Positions 1-8,845 of a DNA stretch of 64,000 nt are shown here, one piece after another. Source of the stretch: Leadbetterella byssophila DSM 17132 (lineage in GTDB: Bacteria; Bacteroidota; Bacteroidia; Cytophagales; Spirosomataceae); the NCBI RefSeq assembly GCF_000166395.1, contig NC_014655.1:1550001-1614000 (forward strand), in the 5' to 3' direction. The translations under genes were made by a program, and so were the position numbers. A model generated the notes under the pieces. It worked only from the letters and a program-made list of their open reading frames with translations, ran no database searches and was not told the origin of the DNA. Within the stretch, counting starts at the first letter, position 1, and each line of letters opens with the position of its first letter.

Positions 1-24
1 AGATGCTAAACCATTGATATACAT
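1..24 (-). CDS. Start of a further beta-ketoacyl synthase (partial, cut by window edge)
   Basis: Reading the minus strand, an ATG at 24-22 overlaps the TGA stop of the upstream synthase (TGATG) and opens eight codons, MYINGLAS, before the window ends. This start resembles the N-terminus of ketosynthase or chain-length-factor-like proteins in flexirubin and aryl-polyene clusters. The stop/start overlap implies translational coupling. Only eight residues are visible, so the family call is an inference from context. Confidence 0.45.
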
Positions 25-1208
25 CAGCGTGAAAAGATTAAAGTAGAACAATTTCCTCCGAAACCAAAGGAATTTGACAAGACATGTTTTAGTTCTTTTG
101 ACCTACCGTCTAGTAAGGGCCTAAGAGGAATCTCCTCCATTCCTTGCTTAAAATTCAAATTAGGATACATCCACCCGTTCTGAAGCGCAAGTAGACTAAA
201 AACCGCCTCTATAGCTCCCGCAGCAGCTAAAGTATGGCCCGTGTAAGGTTTGGTAGAGCTGAAATCAGGAGTATTCTCTCCAAAAATGCGGAATAATGCG
301 CGGCCTTCCGACAAGTCATTGTTCGCCGTAGCAGTGCCATGCACATTGATATAATCAATTTCTGTTGGATTTAATCCTGCTGTTTCCAAAGCTTTCTTCA
401 TGGCCATGGTAGCCCCTTCTCCATTTTCAGAAGAAGCTGTCTGATGATAGGCATCATTAGCATTACCATATCCACTAACATAACCTAAGACCTTTTTACC
501 GTGCCTTTGAATCATCTCCTGTGATTCTAAAACCAAGTAGGCTGCAGCTTCACCTAAATTAAGCCCCTTCCTATTCTGATCAAATGGGGTATTATGCTCA
601 TCTGAAAGTATCATCAAGGTTTTGAAACCATTGATCGTAAACTTTGAAAGAGCGTCTGTTCCTCCTACCACCACTCTGTCTAATTCACCAGCGGCAATTA
701 ATTTAGCACCAAGAAGTATGGCGTTAGCTGCTGAAGAACAGGCCGTACTTATAGTAGTAACATAGCCCTTGATGCCTAAATCTTCCGCTATAACATGTGA
801 GCTATGTCCCGGATCATGCGTTAGAATATACGGTGTCAGCTCAGGCCTATTCGGATAATCTAAAAAGTACTTTTCGGTAGTATCCATTCCACCCACACTC
901 GTGGCGGAAATAAGCCCTACTCTCCCTTCTTCCACTCCGCCGGCTTGCGCCACCGCCTCCCTTGCTGCCCATATCCCTAATAAAGCCGTTCTGGTCCAAG
1001 GTTCTGATGTGGAAAGATTTAGATGATTAACTAATTGTATATTTGCCTTATCAATCTCTCCAACAAATATCTCGTTCGCATGCTGAGTAGGTAAATGTTT
1101 TATTCTTTTAATACCGGTTTTTCCTGCTTTCAGAGATAACCAGTTCTCCTGCACATTATCTCCAATAGCAGATATGATCCCCATACCCGTGATACCTACT
1201 CTAGCCAT
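24..1208 (-). CDS. Beta-ketoacyl-ACP synthase (FabF-type), flexirubin/aryl-polyene cluster
   Basis: A 394-residue condensing enzyme of the FabF/KAS II type, expected to join malonyl-ACP to a growing polyene acyl-ACP in the cytoplasm. The full catalytic triad is visible: Cys157 in TACSSA, His290 in VHGTATANND and His325 in GHTLAAAGA. The length is normal for a stand-alone ketosynthase. It abuts the ACP gene (stop at 1209, start at 1208) and overlaps the next synthase by TGATG, so it is part of one operon. The family is sure; its exact step (initiation or elongation of the aryl polyene) is inferred from the cluster. Confidence 0.9.
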   Translation of the reverse strand: MARVGITGMGIISAIGDNVQENWLSLKAGKTGIKRIKHLPTQHANEIFVGEIDKANIQLVNHLNLSTSEPWTRTALLGIWAAREAVAQAGGVEEGRVGLISATSVGGMDTTEKYFLDYPNRPELTPYILTHDPGHSSHVIAEDLGIKGYVTTISTACSSAANAILLGAKLIAAGELDRVVVGGTDALSKFTINGFKTLMILSDEHNTPFDQNRKGLNLGEAAAYLVLESQEMIQRHGKKVLGYVSGYGNANDAYHQTASSENGEGATMAMKKALETAGLNPTEIDYINVHGTATANNDLSEGRALFRIFGENTPDFSSTKPYTGHTLAAAGAIEAVFSLLALQNGWMYPNLNFKQGMEEIPLRPLLDGRSKELKHVLSNSFGFGGNCSTLIFSR

Positions 1209-1466
1209 TTACTTCGTTCTATGATTTGTGATATATTCTGCCATGGTTTGAACAGAACGGAAGATGTTTCTACCCTCTTTTGGATCAGATAATTTAATGC
1301 CATAATCTTTGTCAAGCATTACAATCAACTCTAAAGCATCAATTGAATCTAGACCAAGACCATCACCGAATAGGGCGTCATCGTCTTGAATATCATCAGG
1401 GCTCATATCCTCCAGATTAAGGGCGGAAATGATTTTCTCTTTAATTTCTAATTTTAACTGGACCAT
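1209..1466 (-). CDS. Acyl carrier protein of the pigment cluster
   Basis: An 85-residue acyl carrier protein. The phosphopantetheine attachment motif GLDSIDALEL is present, with the modified serine at residue 41, followed by the usual acidic helix. It is flanked directly by ketosynthase genes with no spacing (neighbours end at 1208 and begin at 1467), so it is the dedicated carrier for polyene or resorcinol acyl chains rather than the housekeeping AcpP. That assignment rests on context. Confidence 0.9.
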   Translation of the reverse strand: MVQLKLEIKEKIISALNLEDMSPDDIQDDDALFGDGLGLDSIDALELIVMLDKDYGIKLSDPKEGRNIFRSVQTMAEYITNHRTK

Positions 1467-2045
1467 TTATATGATTTGATTTATAAATTCTTCAGAGTGC
1501 GGAAATTCTCCTTTTTCACTCACTCCATACATTACAATCTTATAATCCTCCTCCAAAACCTCAATCCAAGCGCATAAAACCCTCTTAGCCTTCCCACTAT
1601 TGATTAGAAGTTCAGCATAGGACCGGAAAAAGGAGGTTGGATACTTTCCTACTACAAAGAAACTATTTTCTGAATAAAGTTTATACTTAATGCTAATTTC
1701 TCCTAAACAAATATTTGGCAAAGTATACACAAAAACAGCCGGGCTAGGAAAAAAAGCATTTTCTTCAGAAATGCTCTTTTGATGCAGCAAATCCATATCT
1801 AAAGACGAAGAGGCATTAGCAAACAATAAGCTCACGTCTTCCCCCTCTTCCAAAAAAAATGAGGATGCTAACAAGGACAATTTACTCATCTTGTCCATTT
1901 TGAAGAACTTAGGATACTGCCAATTCAGTTCCTGATACAAAGATTTGGCAAAGGTTTGAACATCCACCCCCTCCTTTTCAAATCGAAGATCCCCGTTAAT
2001 GGAACATTTCCCGGCTTTTATTTCGCAATATTTCTCAATGTACAT
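1467..2045 (-). CDS. Short ketosynthase-like protein without catalytic residues
   Basis: A 192-residue protein resembling the N-terminal half of ketosynthases (the Ketoacyl-synt_2 type found in aryl-polyene clusters). The segment around residues 100-130, with SPAVFVYTLPN followed by GEISIKYK, is the part I recognise. No cysteine nucleophile in a TACSS context and no HGT or GHT motif is present, so it is not expected to condense acyl chains alone. It could be a structural or chain-length partner of the full synthases. Its start overlaps the preceding synthase gene by 11 bp, and it abuts the ACP gene. Confidence 0.65.
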   Translation of the reverse strand: MYIEKYCEIKAGKCSINGDLRFEKEGVDVQTFAKSLYQELNWQYPKFFKMDKMSKLSLLASSFFLEEGEDVSLLFANASSSLDMDLLHQKSISEENAFFPSPAVFVYTLPNICLGEISIKYKLYSENSFFVVGKYPTSFFRSYAELLINSGKAKRVLCAWIEVLEEDYKIVMYGVSEKGEFPHSEEFINQII

Positions 2046-3090
2046 GTCTAAAGACCACCGCCGTGTTACTGCCGCCGAATCCGGAAGCTGTTTTCATAAA
2101 ATAGGTTATGGCTTTCGCCTGAATCTGTTTCGGTATGTTCATAGCATGGGAGGTACCTTGCTCACTAAATCCCAAACTAGGATATATCACTCCCCTTTTT
2201 GCGGATTCAAAAGACAAAATAGCTTCCAATAAGCCCGCAGTGCCTAAGGTATGGCCAAAGTATCCTTTCCAACTATTAACGGGCACATCCAGTAATCCTG
2301 ATCTCCCCAATGCTATGGATTCCATTTCATCATTATAGATCGTGGCAGTTCCATGGGCTGAGATATAATCTAATGCGCTGGAATCGATTTTGGATTCCTC
2401 TATAGCTAATTGAATGCTCCTGTACAACCCTTCCCCCGTTCTGGATGGACCAGAAATATGGTTCGCGTCATTGATGGAAGCTTCTCCTAGTATTTCAATC
2501 TCAGAAGGACTCATACCTACTAAGACTGCTGCCGCAGCTTCTCCTAAATTCACACCTGTCCTTTCTTTATCATACGGCCTGCAAGGAGCAGATGCCATAG
2601 CTTGAAAGGATGCAAATCCACTCAATACGAAATCTGTCACCAAATCCCCTGCCAATACGTAAACTCGCTCATACATTCCACCATCAACTAGTCGTTTAGC
2701 CGTAGCCAGCGCTTGAATTCCGGAAACGCAAGCATTCGAAATAACCAGTGGAGAATTTTGAAAACCAAAATACGAAGCCAACTGATCCGCTAATTTGTAA
2801 AGGTAAACTTGCTCTACTCCTTGATCCAAATGTTGTATCTCTCCTTTCGTAGTAGACAAAAGGAGCAAATCCCTATCACTTGGTGCAAACCTATCCATAA
2901 TTGGCTTACCGGCCTCTATTAGTAGGGACAGCAAATCTGAAGTGGAATCAAACCTTGCCGCATAATACGTACCTAAATGCATGTGATCATGCTCTTTTAC
3001 AGCCGTTTTTCCTTGCTCCACGGCCTGCATGGTTGAGTTCAGATCCTTTCCTAAAGGTGTTATGCAGTTATAATCTATGACGAAACTCAT
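2035..3090 (-). CDS. Beta-ketoacyl-ACP synthase (FabF-type), first gene of distal pigment operon
   Basis: A 351-residue FabF-like ketosynthase, somewhat shorter than the usual 400 because several loops are trimmed. The triad is complete: Cys121 in NACVSG, His246 in AHGTAT and His280 in GHTLGTAG. It is the first gene of the distal operon (KS, KS-like, ACP, KS, KS). A -7 promoter element TATTTTTG lies only four bases before the ATG, suggesting a leaderless or nearly leaderless mRNA. It probably pairs with another synthase of the cluster; which one is not visible. Confidence 0.88.
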   Translation of the reverse strand: MSFVIDYNCITPLGKDLNSTMQAVEQGKTAVKEHDHMHLGTYYAARFDSTSDLLSLLIEAGKPIMDRFAPSDRDLLLLSTTKGEIQHLDQGVEQVYLYKLADQLASYFGFQNSPLVISNACVSGIQALATAKRLVDGGMYERVYVLAGDLVTDFVLSGFASFQAMASAPCRPYDKERTGVNLGEAAAAVLVGMSPSEIEILGEASINDANHISGPSRTGEGLYRSIQLAIEESKIDSSALDYISAHGTATIYNDEMESIALGRSGLLDVPVNSWKGYFGHTLGTAGLLEAILSFESAKRGVIYPSLGFSEQGTSHAMNIPKQIQAKAITYFMKTASGFGGSNTAVVFRHVH

Positions 3091-3094
3091 AGCA

Positions 3095-3102
3095 CAAAAA
3101 TA
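3095..3102 (-). promoter_or_regulatory. -7 promoter element of the distal flexirubin operon
   Basis: The minus strand reads TATTTTTG, a perfect match to the Bacteroidota -7 consensus TAnnTTTG. Its last base is four bases from the ATG at 3090, the same geometry as upstream of uvrA. I found no convincing -33 TTTG. Confidence 0.5.
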
Positions 3103-3161
3103 GAAGAATAAGTCCTAGTTTTTCTTATTCCTACTTTTTATTTAGATTTTCAACCTACACC

Positions 3162-4853
3162 ATGAAGTTTCTTTACCTTCTACCTCTACTCCTCTTGTTT
3201 TCATGCAAGAATTCTCCTGTTTATTCGGACAGGTCTAAATCCATTCTGGAGAGTCATTTACAAGAGTTCCAGGCCTACAAAAATCGTCCCGATTCAGACG
3301 GACCATTTAATACCAAAGAATTCCTAGTAGAAAACATTCCCTATCTATATTCAGAAGATGAAAATCTCACCAAAGTATACAATTACCGTTGGTGGATGAT
3401 CTCCAAGCATATAAGACCGTATGAAGATCCTGCAGATGGAAAGAAATATACCGTATTTACAGAATTTTTTGGAGTGAAACCTTGGGCTTCAAGAAGCGGA
3501 GCTATCCCTTGTCCGGCCGGACATCAGTTTCATGACTTAAGGTGGTTAAAAGACAACACCTTTCTCAAGTCTTATATAGAATACTTCATTTCGGGATCAG
3601 CTTCTTATTTACCTCAAAGAGAGAATGCTAATTTCCTCACTTACTTAAGTAGACCTGAAGCCTTGCACTATTCCAGTTGGATGATCCACGGCGCGGAAAA
3701 CTTCGTAAAAGTACATCCTGATGCCTCTTGGCTTAATCAAATATACCCTGACCTGGAAAGGCATCAGTCGCTTTGGGACAGTTTATTCCTCATCCGCAGT
3801 GGAAAAACGGCCGGACTTTATAAGATCATGGATCTTTATGATGGCATGGAATTTAGCTTATCCGCAGTTCTCGCATTGAACGCCAGCGAGGGACCTTATA
3901 AACCTTACAATGATACTACCTGGAAAGGTCTTTACTTAGGATGGGGGACTACCTCTCAGGCCGCTAAACTACCCGAAACGTCACAATTTCCAAAAGCCTT
4001 TAGAGGAGGATACCCTGAACTCTACCTGGCCAGACCTTCCATCAATTCGTACATGTATGGAAACTTACTTTCACTGTCTACCTTGAGTGAAATACTAAAG
4101 AAAATGAATCCATACCGACAAAGAGCCTCCTCTTTACAACAAAAGATCCTTTCTGAGCTGTGGTCAGAAAAAGATCAATTCTTCCATACTGTAACTGCGG
4201 GAGACAATACCTTTGGAACAAAGGACTATATGGCCCGAGTGAGGGAGTCGGTGGGTTATACCCCTTGGTACTTTAATCTCATTCCTAAGGAACAAGCATC
4301 AAAATATGCAAATGCTTGGAAAGAGCTAGATTCTGAAGATGGATTCGCACATCAATTTGGAATGACAACGGCTGAACGGAGACATCCCTACTACAATGAG
4401 GAAGCTTATGCTTGGAACGGTAGAGGCTGGCCCTTCCAAAACGCCATGGTCCTAAAAGCATTGGCTAACCACCTCCGCCATTATAATGGAGAAGGCAGAA
4501 AAACCTTTCTAAAATTAGTCAAGCAGTTAGTCCAACTGCACGGAGAGCAGGAATTGAATATTGGAGAGTGGTATATTCCCAGTAGAGGACTATCATTTGG
4601 TGGGGAAAAGGACTATTTTCATTCCAGCTTTCCGGATATGGTGATTGAAGATTTGATTGGTTTCCAAAGCAGTCATTGGCACGAATTTACCGTACAACCA
4701 TTTATTGAAGGAGATTTCTATCTAGGAAACTTGAAATATCATGGACATATGCTTCAAATAGAAAGGGTGGGTCAAACGTTAAAGGTATGGAAGAATGGAA
4801 AAGCTATTTTTCAAGCCAAAGACCTTGGACAAATCCATAAAATCAAATTATAA
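3162..4853 (+). CDS. Exported lipoprotein, (alpha/alpha)6 glycoside hydrolase-like (MGH1/GH63-type)
   Basis: A 563-residue protein with a lipoprotein signal: hydrophobic residues 4-14, then lipobox LLFSC with the lipidated Cys at residue 15. The body is rich in the aromatic and acidic motifs of six-hairpin glycosidases, e.g. GHQFHDLRWL, YDGMEFS, GYTPWYFNL, NEEAYAWNGRGWPFQNA and the late DYFHSSFPD. These resemble MGH1-like/GH63 families that trim glucosyl or mannosyl oligosaccharides; substrate and catalytic acids are not assignable by eye. With the next gene it forms a plus-strand pair inserted between the two halves of the minus-strand pigment cluster, with no visible functional link to pigment. 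Confidence 0.65.
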   Translation: MKFLYLLPLLLLFSCKNSPVYSDRSKSILESHLQEFQAYKNRPDSDGPFNTKEFLVENIPYLYSEDENLTKVYNYRWWMISKHIRPYEDPADGKKYTVFTEFFGVKPWASRSGAIPCPAGHQFHDLRWLKDNTFLKSYIEYFISGSASYLPQRENANFLTYLSRPEALHYSSWMIHGAENFVKVHPDASWLNQIYPDLERHQSLWDSLFLIRSGKTAGLYKIMDLYDGMEFSLSAVLALNASEGPYKPYNDTTWKGLYLGWGTTSQAAKLPETSQFPKAFRGGYPELYLARPSINSYMYGNLLSLSTLSEILKKMNPYRQRASSLQQKILSELWSEKDQFFHTVTAGDNTFGTKDYMARVRESVGYTPWYFNLIPKEQASKYANAWKELDSEDGFAHQFGMTTAERRHPYYNEEAYAWNGRGWPFQNAMVLKALANHLRHYNGEGRKTFLKLVKQLVQLHGEQELNIGEWYIPSRGLSFGGEKDYFHSSFPDMVIEDLIGFQSSHWHEFTVQPFIEGDFYLGNLKYHGHMLQIERVGQTLKVWKNGKAIFQAKDLGQIHKIKL

Positions 4854-4876
4854 CACTCAATTAACAAACAAATTTC

Positions 4877-5419
4877 ATGAAGAAATTATTCTTTTGTCTC
4901 CTGATTTCAACAGGACTCATGGCTCAATCCAACGCCATAAGATTCTCTCCCATTGGTGTAAATGAAATTGGAGCTACAGTAGGTCTTACTTACGAGCGAT
5001 TTTTGTCCCAAAAGCTGAGTCTTGTATTTCCCCTTGATGTGGTTTTCCGTCAGCACGACAACTATTGGAATGGAGACCAGCTTAGCAGTCCTGCTTACTT
5101 CTACTTTACTCCCGGATTTAAATTCTATCCGGCCTCAGTAGACAGGCCTGTCAAGTATGCCATAGGTGCAAATGCAGTGATTGGAGCAGGACAAAGATAT
5201 TATTCCGTAGACAACCATTACAATAGCCCATACCTCAAGGCAAACAATACCAGATTAGGAATAATGGTTACTAACTATGTCAACTTTGACATCACCTCCC
5301 GTTTTACTATGGGTATCAATTTTGGGCTAGGATTACTGTATGTTGACCAAAGCAAATACAAAAACAATGATCTAAACGGAACAGTACAGTTAGGGACGAA
5401 TTTCGGATTTAAATTCTGA
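4877..5419 (+). CDS. Small outer-membrane beta-barrel protein
   Basis: A 180-residue protein with a signal peptide (residues 1-16, ending LMAQS) followed by alternating hydrophobic and aromatic strands and a C-terminal LGTNFGFKF ending in Phe, the usual signature for outer-membrane barrel insertion. It resembles PorT-family or OmpW-size barrels common in Bacteroidota. It follows the glycosidase-like gene by 23 bp and is probably cotranscribed. Its 3' end overlaps the convergent thioesterase gene by 11 bp. Function unknown. Confidence 0.7.
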   Translation: MKKLFFCLLISTGLMAQSNAIRFSPIGVNEIGATVGLTYERFLSQKLSLVFPLDVVFRQHDNYWNGDQLSSPAYFYFTPGFKFYPASVDRPVKYAIGANAVIGAGQRYYSVDNHYNSPYLKANNTRLGIMVTNYVNFDITSRFTMGINFGLGLLYVDQSKYKNNDLNGTVQLGTNFGFKF

Positions 5420-5852
5420 CGCTGTCGAGCCATTTCTGATAGAAAGGAGGGTAAGTGAGGCACAATTCTCCTCCCTCCTCTACAAAAACCTGAACGGTTT
5501 CTCCTGTACAGACTACTTCTCCCTTTTCGTTATAAATGGTAAAAAGAAAGATCATTTTAGCTGCAATACTATCCACTAGAGCAGTTTCCACTCTGGCCGT
5601 TTCTCCATATCTTAAAGGCAACTTATGTTCAGTCAAAGTCTTTACTATGGGCGTAGTATATCCGGCAGCTTGCACATCAAGATAGGATATTCCATATTTC
5701 CTTCCAAAGGCTTCTCGCCCATCCTCAAAATACTTGATGTAATTCCCATGCCAAACTATCCCTAGTGGATCCGTCTCATTAAAACGCACCCTGAATTCGT
5801 AGGAAGTAGTTAGATGGTCTAAAACCTTATACTGCTCTTTTCTTCGCATCAT
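5409..5852 (-). CDS. Acyl-CoA/ACP thioesterase, 4HBT hot-dog family (YbgC-like)
   Basis: A 147-residue single hot-dog protein. The family signature near residues 23-45 is clear: RVRFNETDPLGIVWHGNYIK, with the catalytic Asp in the TDPLG segment. In aryl-polyene and flexirubin clusters such an enzyme releases or proofreads acyl chains from CoA or ACP. It is the last gene of the proximal operon and overlaps the permease gene by 26 bp. Two adjacent ATGs (MM) are possible starts. The stop is convergent with, and overlaps, the barrel gene. Confidence 0.85.
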   Translation of the reverse strand: MMRRKEQYKVLDHLTTSYEFRVRFNETDPLGIVWHGNYIKYFEDGREAFGRKYGISYLDVQAAGYTTPIVKTLTEHKLPLRYGETARVETALVDSIAAKMIFLFTIYNEKGEVVCTGETVQVFVEEGGELCLTYPPFYQKWLDSVRI

Positions 5853-7101
5853 AGATGAGGGAGATAGCTATCATTATTAAATAGAAACCCAACAATAATA
5901 CTAGTTTGGGCAACAATTGGATCAAATGTACATGTCTTAATAAGACATCATAAAAGGCATTGAGTCCCCAGTTCATTGGAGAAAGACCAGAAACCATTTG
6001 CATAAATTCCGGCATAGCAAAAACCGGAACCCACACACCGCCTATGGCAGCAAGTATCACCACAGAAGTAGCACCGAAAGGAGCAGACTGCTCCTGGGTC
6101 TCACATACTGTACCTAATAATATTCCGAAACCAATGGCCGCAAATCCCGAACAGAAAGCAACTATGCTCATCAAACCTATATTCCCCTCTACCTGTAAAG
6201 GCTCAAGTCCTAACATAGGGAAGAGATATACTCCCACTGCCACCATCAGATAGAATTGGATCATGCAGATCACTAGGAAGGTGATGGTTTTTCCTAATAT
6301 GACAATATGATAAGGCATAGGTAGCGTCCTCAATCGGACCAATGTACCTTGTCCTTTCTCCTTCACCAGGTTTATTGAAAGAGGAATAACGATAAAGAAG
6401 ATAGCAAATAATGTCCATGCCGGAACATTATGCTGGGTGGCATTTGGAATAATCTCTTTTTTACCACTGTGAGGCAAGATTTCCTTGAATTCCAGAAAAG
6501 ATTTTTGAGAAAATACAGCTACTGAATCACTTAACTGTTCCTGAAAAAGTGTATAAACGGTCTGCACTTCCAAATCAGACACCATCTTGTCAATATTGTT
6601 TTTTACGGCAGACTTAAAGGCTAGCTGGGTAGCAGGGTCAAAATATAGACGAATCTCCTTCTTTCCTGTGATTGTATCCTGTACTACTTCTTCTTCACCT
6701 AAACCTACATCACTTAAGATCTTATCTACATTGATCTGCACCTTTTTTACCAAATCTGAAGAAAGATTCTCCGGTACCACAACTGCCATAGGGTAGTTAC
6801 CTGAAAACACCTCGGACCTTGCTTTTTCTTCTGTCAGACCTTGTCCTTCCAAGGTGCTTATTACATCAAAGCTTCCGCTCTCATCCAAGTTCCTCTTGAT
6901 ACTTTTCGCTACAGTCCCACCGTCCAGATCAATTAGTAAAACTTGTATCCTGGAATCACTTAAAGCTTTAAAAGAGTCCTGCTGAATCAGAGTTATAGTT
7001 ACGATCAGAGCCAAAGGCATTACAAAAAGGATGATTAATGCTCCTAAATCCCTGACCAATAACAGTGTTTCCTTCTTTATAGATGCCCAAACCTTATGCA
7101 T
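5827..7101 (-). CDS. ABC-2 type transporter permease of the pigment cluster
   Basis: An ABC-2 membrane protein with one N-terminal transmembrane helix (about residues 17-37), a roughly 190-residue extracytoplasmic domain, and five C-terminal membrane segments. I start at the ATG at 7101 (MHKVWASIKKE, 424 residues) because this matches the usual N-terminus and gives an 8-bp overlap with the ATPase stop. An upstream ATG at 7116 and a TTG at 7122 are in frame. With the ATPase it should form a homodimeric exporter, plausibly moving pigment or precursor to the outer envelope; the cargo is inferred from context. Confidence 0.88.
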   Translation of the reverse strand: MHKVWASIKKETLLLVRDLGALIILFVMPLALIVTITLIQQDSFKALSDSRIQVLLIDLDGGTVAKSIKRNLDESGSFDVISTLEGQGLTEEKARSEVFSGNYPMAVVVPENLSSDLVKKVQINVDKILSDVGLGEEEVVQDTITGKKEIRLYFDPATQLAFKSAVKNNIDKMVSDLEVQTVYTLFQEQLSDSVAVFSQKSFLEFKEILPHSGKKEIIPNATQHNVPAWTLFAIFFIVIPLSINLVKEKGQGTLVRLRTLPMPYHIVILGKTITFLVICMIQFYLMVAVGVYLFPMLGLEPLQVEGNIGLMSIVAFCSGFAAIGFGILLGTVCETQEQSAPFGATSVVILAAIGGVWVPVFAMPEFMQMVSGLSPMNWGLNAFYDVLLRHVHLIQLLPKLVLLLGFYLIMIAISLIYDAKKRAV

Positions 7102-7846
7102 AATCACGTAATTCATTTCCAACCAGCGCTAGAAACACGTCTTCGAGGTTTTGCGCATTCGGAACCATTTCCATCAATTCTTTAGGGGTACCTTCGGCCA
7201 AAATCCTGCCATGATCCATGATGGCCACTCGAGTACAAAATTCTTGAGCTTCAGATAGATGATGTGAGGTATAAATTAAAGTAGTGCCTTGTTGATTATA
7301 AGTTCTCAAGAAATCCAAAATAACGTTTTTACTTTGAATATCCACCCCAACAGTGGGCTCATCCAGGAACAGCACATGAGGGTGATGCAGTAGGCCTGCA
7401 ATCAGATTCACTCTCCTTTTCATCCCACCTGAATACGTTTCTACCCGCTTATCTGCGTGCTTACCCAGGCCTAAATGCTCTAGATTATCATTAACACTTT
7501 TCTCTAGCACATCTCCCTTCAATCCATACATGGATCCAAAATACATTAAATTCTCACGGGCAGATAAGGAAGGGTACAAAGCATATTCCTGAGGAACAAC
7601 GCCTATAATTTGCTTGATTTTTTCTGCTTCAGATCTATAAGAAAAACCTTCAATGGTAAAATCTCCACTTGTGGGTGCAATTAAGCCGCAAAGCATACTG
7701 ATCAGGGTAGTTTTTCCTGCCCCATTTGGACCCAATAGACCAAAAATTTCTCCGCTGCTAATCTTTAAATCCAAAGGATTCACAGAAAACTCCCCTGCTC
7801 CTTTGTATCTCTTAGTTAAAGCTTTTATGTCTACTATGGGCTTCAT
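7094..7846 (-). CDS. ABC transporter ATP-binding protein of the pigment cluster
   Basis: A 250-residue ABC ATPase. Walker A is GPNGAGKTT (from residue 39), the signature is YSGGMKRR (about 138-145), Walker B is VLFLDEP (about 158-164), and the switch histidine is in TSHH. It is of the drug/polyketide-export (CcmA/DrrA-like) type that partners ABC-2 permeases, and it overlaps the permease gene. The start at 7846 lies one base after the stop of the BtrH-like gene, so the three are coupled. Confidence 0.93.
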   Translation of the reverse strand: MKPIVDIKALTKRYKGAGEFSVNPLDLKISSGEIFGLLGPNGAGKTTLISMLCGLIAPTSGDFTIEGFSYRSEAEKIKQIIGVVPQEYALYPSLSARENLMYFGSMYGLKGDVLEKSVNDNLEHLGLGKHADKRVETYSGGMKRRVNLIAGLLHHPHVLFLDEPTVGVDIQSKNVILDFLRTYNQQGTTLIYTSHHLSEAQEFCTRVAIMDHGRILAEGTPKELMEMVPNAQNLEDVFLALVGNELRDYA

Positions 7847-7847
7847 A

Positions 7848-8843
7848 TCAAATGGCCTTCTTTAGACGCTTAAAAAACGCTTCTTCACGATCTGCAATAG
7901 CTTCCAGCTGCTTTCCTAACTTCACATACATTTCATCTTCCGACTTTCTGTTCTTTAAGATGCGCGAAGCATTCAAGGCAAAATCTCTCCATTCATCCCC
8001 AATCTCCGTCATTACAGAACTAAGTTCTTTCAATTCCGGCAGTCCTAGAATAGCAGATGCCTCTTGTAAAAAGGCGGCATAAATGTACCTAAAGCCTCCC
8101 CCACCTGTACCGATTTCCTCTTGCATACGCACTATTTGAGCCAGATAATGATTCGTCTTCTTCGCTCCCACCTTTTGGGGCCATTTCTGGATTTGCTTAG
8201 CTATATATCTTTCACCTTTGACACCAACAATAGGAAAGGGGGCTAACATATCTGAACATGTACTATTGATAGCCTTCCTGATAGCCTTTGAAAGATCTAT
8301 GTCTTTTGGAATGTAAATCGGATAATACATTTGGCCTTTAGGGGCAAACGCTCCTTTAGCGAAACGCACTTTGTCTAGCTCCGGTCCACTTAATGAGGTA
8401 GTAAACTCCATTACAGGATCAGATATTAAATACCTGTCGCCCTCCTTTCCATACACCACCATATTGTGGGCATTGAAATGGAATCTGTATTGATCAGGGA
8501 AATACGGCAAATGATATACCCCAACCTGTAGGCCCGTAGGAATACCTTTTTCCAAATTCTCATCCAAAGCTTTTCTAGCACTTTCGGGATTTGAAAATCT
8601 CATTCTCTTTATTTTCAGGCCTAATCTTTTTGCCGCCTTACTAAAGATACTACCCGGCATTGGGCGGTAGCTGATAGCAGGTGCCTGATTCACCATCAAA
8701 AAAGGAATATAAACGTAAAATATACCGGATCCCAAACCAAAGACCATAGGTTCACTTAGTTGCAATCCATTGAATTTCATTAGGTTTGATGCTACACCAT
8801 TTTCACAGTGTGCCGCCTGATGATGTTTAAAATCTATTTTCAT
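7848..8843 (-). CDS. BtrH-like acyltransferase (BtrH N-terminal domain + DUF4872)
   Basis: A 331-residue protein with the two-domain layout of BtrH, the butirosin enzyme that moves an acyl group from an ACP to the antibiotic scaffold. The N-terminal domain begins HHQAAHCENGV with the conserved His/Cys region (Cys at residue 13); the Cys-protease-like core continues through NAHNMVVYG and LISDPVMEF. The C-terminal half (from about residue 185) is the helical DUF4872 part. In this cluster a natural role is ester bond formation between the ACP-bound aryl polyene and the dialkylresorcinol, but this is inference. Gaps to neighbours are one and two bases. Confidence 0.8.
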   Translation of the reverse strand: MKIDFKHHQAAHCENGVASNLMKFNGLQLSEPMVFGLGSGIFYVYIPFLMVNQAPAISYRPMPGSIFSKAAKRLGLKIKRMRFSNPESARKALDENLEKGIPTGLQVGVYHLPYFPDQYRFHFNAHNMVVYGKEGDRYLISDPVMEFTTSLSGPELDKVRFAKGAFAPKGQMYYPIYIPKDIDLSKAIRKAINSTCSDMLAPFPIVGVKGERYIAKQIQKWPQKVGAKKTNHYLAQIVRMQEEIGTGGGGFRYIYAAFLQEASAILGLPELKELSSVMTEIGDEWRDFALNASRILKNRKSEDEMYVKLGKQLEAIADREEAFFKRLKKAI

Positions 8844-8845
8844 TC

